Positions 58,929 through 64,000 of a stretch of 64,000 nucleotides of DNA are shown here, piece by piece. This DNA comes from Cellulomonas fimi. Its GTDB lineage: Bacteria; Actinomycetota; Actinomycetes; Actinomycetales; Cellulomonadaceae. Under the pieces are notes generated by a model. The model was not told the origin of the DNA, did not search any database, and saw nothing but the letters and a program-made list of their open reading frames with translations. The position numbers and the translations under genes were made by a program. The stretch covers positions 1 through 64,000 of the forward strand of contig NZ_JABCJJ010000012.1 in assembly GCF_012952065.1 (NCBI RefSeq), given 5' to 3'. Each line of letters opens with the position of its first letter. Within the stretch, counting starts at the first letter, position 1.

Positions 58929-59779
58929 CGACGGACGGGACGACCAGCACGGACGCGACCACGCGCCACGTCGCGGAGGCGGCGCCGGGCGGGCGAACCC
59001 ACGACACGTCCGCCCCGGCGGTGGAGGCCGCGCCCCGGCGGTCCACGCCGCCACCCGCCACCCGGCGGGCGGCGACCGTCGCCGGCGTCCTCGGCGAGCT
59101 CATGATCACGCTCGGCGTGCTCCTGCTGGCGTTCGTCGCCTGGCAGCTGTGGTGGACCGACGTGGAGGGCGAGCGCGCGCAGGCGGCGATCGTCGAGGAG
59201 CTCGACTGGGCACCGATTCCCGCGCCCGACGAGCCCGCGCCCCCGCCGCCCGCGCCCGCCGTGATGCGCCGGGACGCGTCGCCGCCGATGGCCGAGCCGG
59301 CGTACGCCGAGACCTTCGCCACGATGCTCGTGCCGCGCTGGGGCCCGGACTACGAGCGACCCGTGAGCCAGGGCGTCGATCGGGCCACGGTCCTGGACCC
59401 CCTCGGCATCGGCCACTACCCCGGCACGGCGATGCCCGGCGACGTCGGGAACTTCGCCGTCTCGGGCCACCGCACCACGTACGGCAAGCCGTTCAACCGG
59501 GTCGCCGAGCTGCAGATCGGCGACCCCATCGTCGTCCGCACGGCCGACATCTGGTACGTCTACCGCGTCACCAGCACCCAGATCGTGCTCCCCGAGGACG
59601 TCCAGGTCATCGCCCCTGCGCCGAACGAGCCGGGCGTCGAGCCGACGGTCCGGTCGATCACCCTCACGACCTGCCACCCGATGTACTCGGCACGCGAGCG
59701 CTTCATCGTGCACGGGGAGCTCGACTACTGGATGTCGACCGCGGACGGGTTCCCCGCCGAGATCTCTGGAGGCGCATGA
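58925..59779 (+). CDS. Class E sortase
   Basis: This 284-residue sortase has a disordered N-terminus, a membrane anchor (LGELMITLGVLLLAFVAWQL, about 56-75) and the sortase beta-barrel. Catalytic residues are H182 (AVSGHRTTYG), C250 (TLTTCHP) and R259 (ARERFIV). Class E sortases anchor LAXTG proteins to the wall in high-GC Gram-positives. The ATG overlaps the DUF881 stop, and the stop overlaps the next small gene, so the whole cluster is coupled. Confidence 0.95.
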   Translation: MTTDGTTSTDATTRHVAEAAPGGRTHDTSAPAVEAAPRRSTPPPATRRAATVAGVLGELMITLGVLLLAFVAWQLWWTDVEGERAQAAIVEELDWAPIPAPDEPAPPPPAPAVMRRDASPPMAEPAYAETFATMLVPRWGPDYERPVSQGVDRATVLDPLGIGHYPGTAMPGDVGNFAVSGHRTTYGKPFNRVAELQIGDPIVVRTADIWYVYRVTSTQIVLPEDVQVIAPAPNEPGVEPTVRSITLTTCHPMYSARERFIVHGELDYWMSTADGFPAEISGGA

Positions 59780-59973
59780 TGTACGGATGGCTGTGGCGGC
59801 ACCTGCCGGGTCCGGCGTGGACCCGGGTCGTCCTGGCGGCCCTGGCGGCCCTCGCGGTCCTCACGGCGTGCTTTGTGTGGGTGTTCCCCGCGATCGCCCC
59901 GCTGATGCCGTTCAACGACACGACGGTGGGAGCGGGCATGACCACGACCGACCTGACGGGCCGTGACCGGTGA
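59779..59973 (+). CDS. Small membrane protein (64 residues)
   Basis: This 64-residue protein, MYGWLWRHLPGPAWTRVVLA and so on, has one membrane segment (VVLAALAALAVLTACFVWVF) and ends with an acidic Thr-rich tail. Of tandem ATGs at 59776 and 59779, the second has the better 6-nt spacing from GGAGG (59768-59772). Similar small proteins are widely found between the sortase and PabA/TrpG genes in actinobacteria. Its function is unknown. Confidence 0.8.
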   Translation: MYGWLWRHLPGPAWTRVVLAALAALAVLTACFVWVFPAIAPLMPFNDTTVGAGMTTTDLTGRDR

Positions 59974-60605
59974 CGAAGATCCTGGTCGTCGACAACTACG
60001 ACTCGTTCGTCTACACGATCGTCGGCTACCTCACGCAGCTGGGTGCGGACTGCGTCGTCGTCCGCAACGATGCGGTTCCGCCGGTCGACGAGCGCGCCGG
60101 GTTCGACGGCGTGCTCGTCTCACCGGGCCCCGGGACCCCCGCCGCGGCCGGGGCGAGCGTCGACGTCATCCGCGACTGCGCGGCGTCGGGCACCCCGATG
60201 CTCGGGGTGTGCCTCGGCCACCAGGCGCTCGGCGAGGTGTTCGGCGGAACGGTGACCCACGCGCCCGAGCTCATGCACGGCAAGACGAGCCAGGTCGAGC
60301 ACGAGGGCGCCGGTGTCCTCGCCGGGCTGCCCAGCCCGTTCACCGCGACCCGCTACCACTCGCTCGCCGTCGTCGACGGCACGGTGTCGGGCGAGCTCGA
60401 GGTGACCGCCCACGTCGCCTCGGCCGCCGGTCCGGTGATCATGGGACTCCAGCACCGGACCCTCCCGCTGCACGGCGTGCAGTTCCACCCCGAGTCGGTG
60501 CTCACCGAGGGTGGGCACCGCCTCCTGGCGAACTGGCTCGCGATCTGCGGGGACGACGACGCGGTGGCCCGCTCGGTGGGCCTCCATCCGCTCGTCCGCG
60601 GCTGA
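59970..60605 (+). CDS. pabA: Anthranilate/aminodeoxychorismate synthase component II (glutamine amidotransferase)
   Basis: This 211-residue class I glutamine amidotransferase has KILVVDNYDSFVYTIVGYL, the nucleophile Cys in GVCLGHQALGEVFGG and the catalytic His-Glu in HGVQFHPESVLTEGG. It supplies ammonia for aminodeoxychorismate (folate) or anthranilate (tryptophan) synthesis; the two cannot be separated by sequence here. The GTG at 59970 overlaps the upstream stop. The same position holds Rv0013 in M. tuberculosis. Confidence 0.93.
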   Translation: MTKILVVDNYDSFVYTIVGYLTQLGADCVVVRNDAVPPVDERAGFDGVLVSPGPGTPAAAGASVDVIRDCAASGTPMLGVCLGHQALGEVFGGTVTHAPELMHGKTSQVEHEGAGVLAGLPSPFTATRYHSLAVVDGTVSGELEVTAHVASAAGPVIMGLQHRTLPLHGVQFHPESVLTEGGHRLLANWLAICGDDDAVARSVGLHPLVRG

Positions 60606-60628
60606 GAACCGGCACGTCGCCGGCGCTG

Positions 60629-60645
60629 CGCACCCCACGGGTGCG
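60629..60645. terminator. Short bidirectional hairpin between pabA and DUF2752
   Basis: CGCACCC-CAC-GGGTGCG forms a perfect 7-bp stem with a 3-nt loop directly before the stop of the convergent DUF2752 gene and 24 bp after pabA. It is a modest terminator candidate. Confidence 0.5.
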
Positions 60646-61161
60646 TCAGACGAGCGGCAAGGCCAGCGTCCGCGCCCAGGTGCCGTCCATGAGGACGTCG
60701 GCCATCAGCTGCTGACGGACCGTCAGCGCCGCCAGCAGCGCGACCACGACTGCCACCACGGCCCGACGGCGACGCGGCGTCCAGGCCACCGTCAGCGTCA
60801 GCCAGCGCCCCGTGGCGGTGCCGAGACCCGCCCTGACCAGCGCGAGCCCCGCACCGATCACTGCCAGCGGGCCCAGCGGGTTGTACCCCCACGCCCGTGC
60901 CCACTCGCCCCGGACCGTGAGGTAGGCGGCCCTCGTCCCGCCGCACAGGGGATCCATGATCCCGAGGTAGTGCAGGAGGCCGTGCAGGTCCACGGGCGGC
61001 AGCCCGAGGAGGGCGAGCGCGCTCGCCGCCAGAGCCCCCGCGGCCCCGACCGTTGTCACCAGACGGTGCTGGTCCCTGGCCTTCCACGACAGCGCCCACG
61101 GGCGGACCGCCGCGGCGCCCGCGGGCCCGGACGCCCCGCCTCCAGCGCGCCATGCCGCCAC
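60646..61161 (-). CDS. DUF2752 membrane protein
   Basis: This 171-residue protein has about three membrane segments and the DUF2752 signature GIMDPLCGGTRAAYLTVRGE. The family is of unknown function. It starts at GTG 61161, 45 bp after the pknB stop, so it is probably the last gene of the pknA-pknB transcript. Its end nearly meets the pabA end. Confidence 0.85.
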   Translation of the reverse strand: MAAWRAGGGASGPAGAAAVRPWALSWKARDQHRLVTTVGAAGALAASALALLGLPPVDLHGLLHYLGIMDPLCGGTRAAYLTVRGEWARAWGYNPLGPLAVIGAGLALVRAGLGTATGRWLTLTVAWTPRRRRAVVAVVVALLAALTVRQQLMADVLMDGTWARTLALPLV

Positions 61162-61206
61162 CGTCGGCCTCCTCGTCGTCGTTCGTCGGGGTGAGGTCGG
61201 CCTCGC

Positions 61207-63219
61207 TCAGTCGGCGTTGGCGCCGTTCCCACCGGGCGGTGGGGTCGCGCCGCCCCCGGCGTTGCCGCCGCGTGACACCTGGAGCGTCACGGTCGATCCG
61301 ATCTGCACGGTGGTGCCGCGGTTCGGGTTCGACGAGATGACCGTGTCACGCGGCTGGTCGCTGTCGACGTCGGCGCGGGCCGGGACGAGCCCGAGCTCGG
61401 TGAGCTGAGCAGCCGCGTCGGTGAAGCTCTTCCCGACGAGGTCGTCGGGGACGGTGACCGTCGTGGGTGCGACGGCCACGTCGATCGAGATCGTGGTGCC
61501 CTGGGGCACCAGGCCCGGGCTCCGGTCCTGGGCCAGCACGGCGTCGGGCGCGTCGGCGCTCTCGACGTTGTTGATGCTCGAGTTGAGCCGCAGCCCCTGG
61601 AGGGTGGCGAGCGCGGCGGCCCGCGTCATCCCCACGAGGTTCGGCAGCTCGACCTGGCCCGAGGCCACGAAGATGGCGACCGTGGTCCCGGCGGCGACGG
61701 ACGTGCCGGCCGGCGGGTCCGTCCGCACGACGTCCCCCGCGTTCGCGGGCACGTTCTCGCTGGTCACGTTCCCGGGGTCGAGTTTCGCCTCCTCGATCAG
61801 CCGGCGCGCCTCGTCCTGCGACCGGCCCGTCACCTCGGGGACGACGACCTGGTTCGGGCCGCTCGAGACGAACACCTTGACCGGGGTCCCGACGTCAACC
61901 TCCTTGCCGCCGGCAGGGTCGGTCCGGGTCACGGCGTCGGCCGGGATGGTGTCGTGCGGCTCCTCCTGCCGCTCGGGGGTGAGCCCGAGCTCGGTGAGCT
62001 GCGCGGCCGCGGCCTCGTAGGTCGCGTTGGTGAGCTCGGGGATCTGGACCCGGTCGACGGCGCCGCCGTCGCGTTCGGCGTTCATCCCCAGCAGGATCGC
62101 GATGCCCGCGATGGCGGCCACGGCGATGGCGATGAGCGTCCAGAGCAGCCCGCGCCGCTTCCGGGGCTCGTCCTCGTCGGAGTACGGGGCGGCCGCGTCC
62201 TGCGTGGTGGTGTGGCCTGTCGGCGCCCACGGCGGCGGGCCGGCGGGCATCACCTGCGTCTGGCCGGCCGTCGGCGCCAGGACCTGAGTCGACTGCGCGG
62301 CGGCCGTCTCCATGGCGGCCGTCGCGGCGAGCACGCCCACCGCGGGCGCCGACACGCGGCCGCCGCGGACGGCGGACTCAAGGTCGGCGCGGAACTCGGA
62401 CGCGCTGCTGTACCGGTTGTCGCGCTCCTTGGCGAGCGCCTTGAGCGTGATGCGGTCGAGGGTCTCCGGGACGTCGGACGCGATCGAGCTGGGCGTCGGC
62501 GCAGCCTCGCGGACGTGCTGGTAGGCCACGGCGACGGGGGAGTCGCCCGTGAACGGCGGCCGTCCGGTGAGGAGCTCGAACAGCAGGCAGCCGGTCGAGT
62601 ACAGGTCGCTGCGCGCGTCGACCTGCTCGCCGCGGGCCTGCTCGGGGGAGAGGTACTGCGCGGTCCCGATGACCGCCTGGGTCTGGGTCATCGTCGCGGC
62701 CGAGTCGGCGATCGCCCGCGCGATGCCGAAGTCCATGACCTTGACCGCGCCCGTCGGGGTGAGCATGACGTTCGCCGGCTTGATGTCGCGGTGCACGATC
62801 CCTGCGTGGTGGGAGTACTCGAGGGCGGACAGCACGCCGGCCGTGATCTCGACGGCCTCCTCGATCGGCACCGCCTGGCCGTCGCGCAGGATGTCGCGGA
62901 CCGTGTGCCCCTCGACGTACTCCATGACGATGAACGGCACGTGCGCGACGGCGCCGGTCGGCTCGGTGAAGACGTCCTCGCCCGTGTCGTACACGGCCAC
63001 GATCGCGGGGTGGTTGAGGGACGCCGCGGCCTGCGCCTCGCGCCGGAACCTCGCCTGGAACGAGGGGTCGCGGGCCAGGTCGGAGCGCAGGATCTTGATC
63101 GCCACGGTGCGGCCCAGGCGGGTGTCGTGACCGATGTGGACCTCGGCCATGCCACCGCGCCCGATGAGCTCGCCCACCTCGTACCGGCTGGCGAGGATCC
63201 GGGGTGCGTCGTCCGCCAC
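61207..63219 (-). CDS. pknB: Serine/threonine protein kinase PknB with four PASTA domains
   Basis: This 670-residue transmembrane kinase has the glycine loop (GRGGMAEV), K42 (VAIKIL), HRDIKPAN with D145, and DFG 163-165. An activation segment of TMTQTQAVIGTAQYLSPEQ follows. The juxtamembrane region leads to a membrane segment (LLWTLIAIAVAAIAGIAILL, about 356-375), then four extracellular PASTA repeats (about 390-655) that bind muropeptides. It controls growth and division through phosphorylation; likely partners are MurJ's pseudokinase and PBPs. Its GTG overlaps the pknA stop by one base. Confidence 0.97.
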   Translation of the reverse strand: MADDAPRILASRYEVGELIGRGGMAEVHIGHDTRLGRTVAIKILRSDLARDPSFQARFRREAQAAASLNHPAIVAVYDTGEDVFTEPTGAVAHVPFIVMEYVEGHTVRDILRDGQAVPIEEAVEITAGVLSALEYSHHAGIVHRDIKPANVMLTPTGAVKVMDFGIARAIADSAATMTQTQAVIGTAQYLSPEQARGEQVDARSDLYSTGCLLFELLTGRPPFTGDSPVAVAYQHVREAAPTPSSIASDVPETLDRITLKALAKERDNRYSSASEFRADLESAVRGGRVSAPAVGVLAATAAMETAAAQSTQVLAPTAGQTQVMPAGPPPWAPTGHTTTQDAAAPYSDEDEPRKRRGLLWTLIAIAVAAIAGIAILLGMNAERDGGAVDRVQIPELTNATYEAAAAQLTELGLTPERQEEPHDTIPADAVTRTDPAGGKEVDVGTPVKVFVSSGPNQVVVPEVTGRSQDEARRLIEEAKLDPGNVTSENVPANAGDVVRTDPPAGTSVAAGTTVAIFVASGQVELPNLVGMTRAAALATLQGLRLNSSINNVESADAPDAVLAQDRSPGLVPQGTTISIDVAVAPTTVTVPDDLVGKSFTDAAAQLTELGLVPARADVDSDQPRDTVISSNPNRGTTVQIGSTVTLQVSRGGNAGGGATPPPGGNGANAD

Positions 63220-64000
63220 TACGCGTCCTTAGCTGTCGTCGTCGTCGGCGCACCGGCAGGGAGTTCGCCGGACGCGCTGGGGATGATCATTTCACCGTCG
63301 GCGGCCTGTTCCGCGGTACTGCCGGTCACGTGCGTGCTGCTGCGCGGTGCTGTCGCGGCCGGGCGGGCACCGGCGCCCTCGTCCGGGCCCGCCGCGTTGA
63401 CGAGGGTATCCGCCAACGCACCCCCGAGGAGCGCGATGAGCAGCAGGATGAGCGCGAGCATGGGCCACGTCACCCGTCCGAGCCGCCACCCGGTCGTCGT
63501 GGAGGTCCGGGTCGTGGAGGTCCGGGTCGTCGTCGTCCGGGTCGTGGTGGTGCGGGTGGCGGCGCGCGAGCTCGGCCGTGGCTCGGCCGGCGGCCGTCCC
63601 CCTGCCGACTCGCGCGTCTCCCGTAGCTGGCGGCGCGGCGGGTACGACGGCGGAGGCGCCGCGATGCCGCCGGGCGCGACCGTGGGTGGCGCGCCCGCGG
63701 GGGGCGCGACCGTCGTCGGCGCGACCGCAGCGCCGGCGGGCGCCGAGACCATGACCGGCACGCCCTCGGGCGGCGTGCTCTCGACCATCTGGTCGAACGT
63801 CCGGGCGAGGGCGGTCGCCGAGCGCGGGCGCTCGGCCGGCTCCTTCGACAGCATCCTCATCACGAGCTCCGCGAGCCGCGGCTCGATCGAGGGCGGCAGC
63901 GGCGGCACGGGCTTGTTGACGTGCGCGACGGCGATGTCGACCGCCGTCGGGCCGGTGAAGGGCCGGTGCCCGACCAGCGACTCGTACGCCACGATGCCCA
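63219..64000 (-). CDS. pknA: Serine/threonine protein kinase PknA, 3' part
   Basis: The window ends inside this gene; about 259 C-terminal codons are present. They cover the end of the kinase domain (GIVAYESLVGHRPFTG; LVMRMLSKEPAERP), a Pro/Ala-rich linker with a run of TTTTRTS repeats, one membrane segment (WPMLALILLLIALLGGALADTL) and a short extracellular tail without PASTA domains. The pairing with pknB and lack of PASTA identify it as PknA. The catalytic HRD and DFG lie outside the window. Confidence 0.93.
   Translation of the reverse strand, partial: GIVAYESLVGHRPFTGPTAVDIAVAHVNKPVPPLPPSIEPRLAELVMRMLSKEPAERPRSATALARTFDQMVESTPPEGVPVMVSAPAGAAVAPTTVAPPAGAPPTVAPGGIAAPPPSYPPRRQLRETRESAGGRPPAEPRPSSRAATRTTTTRTTTTRTSTTRTSTTTGWRLGRVTWPMLALILLLIALLGGALADTLVNAAGPDEGAGARPAATAPRSSTHVTGSTAEQAADGEMIIPSASGELPAGAPTTTTAKDA

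Overview
This window is a high-GC (roughly 70% or more) actinobacterial chromosome segment that contains the replication origin. The strict gene order around dnaA, the GTG and TTG starts, the ATGA/GTGA stop-start overlaps, inositol-phosphate synthase, CrgA, PknA/PknB and a DLW-39 peptide all point to Actinomycetota. A Cellulomonas-like member of the Micrococcales is my best guess, but the genus is an inference.

Positions 1-7815 are the most accessory part. A fragment that may be a transposase tail is followed by a four-gene envelope module (465-3884): a lipoprotein, a peptidoglycan-binding membrane-fusion-like adaptor, an ABC ATPase and a MacB/FtsX-type permease. Next is an ABC-2 exporter with a DesK/DesR-like two-component pair (4038-7815). 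The kinase of that pair is split by an in-frame TAG codon. Positions 8036-14132 hold dnaB, carrying a 427-residue intein with homing-endonuclease motifs, then a MATE exporter and the rplI-rpsR-ssb-rpsF block. Positions 14326-23251 hold a bifunctional penicillin-binding protein with a PASTA domain, a PadR regulator coupled to inositol-3-phosphate synthase, moaC, an MFS transporter, a pyrimidine-dimer glycosylase and the CCA-adding enzyme.

Positions 23391-43829 are the conserved left flank of the origin: a Nudix hydrolase, a DUF6049 protein, MurJ, a membrane pseudokinase, trxB-trxA, an aminotransferase, a D-Ala-D-Ala ligase-like enzyme, parB-parA, rsmG, jag, yidC, yidD, rnpA, rpmH and dnaA. Six parS-like sites lie in this stretch. 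The probable oriC is at 43830-44343.

The right flank (44344-64000) is dnaN, gnd, recF, dciA (DUF721), gyrB, gyrA, a DUF3566 protein, tRNA-Ile, DLW-39, tRNA-Ala, a helical membrane protein, ppiA, a rhomboid protease, crgA, a DUF881 protein, a class E sortase, a small membrane protein, a PabA/TrpG amidotransferase, a DUF2752 protein, pknB and a truncated pknA.

The genes form connected functions. DnaA, DnaN, DciA, DnaB, SSB, RecF and gyrase serve replication. ParA, ParB and parS serve segregation. PBP, MurJ, the pseudokinase, PknA/PknB and CrgA serve wall growth and division. YidC, YidD, RnpA and L34 serve protein and RNA maturation. Notable non-coding structure includes a 48-nt hairpin used twice between convergent genes (12363-12410 and 57648-57695), a 61-bp tandem repeat (19024-19232), a PadR operator (17106-17130), a SigR/SigH-like promoter before trxB (30600-30626), and many short in-frame or leader minisatellites. 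I found no CRISPR array, prophage or classical defence system.
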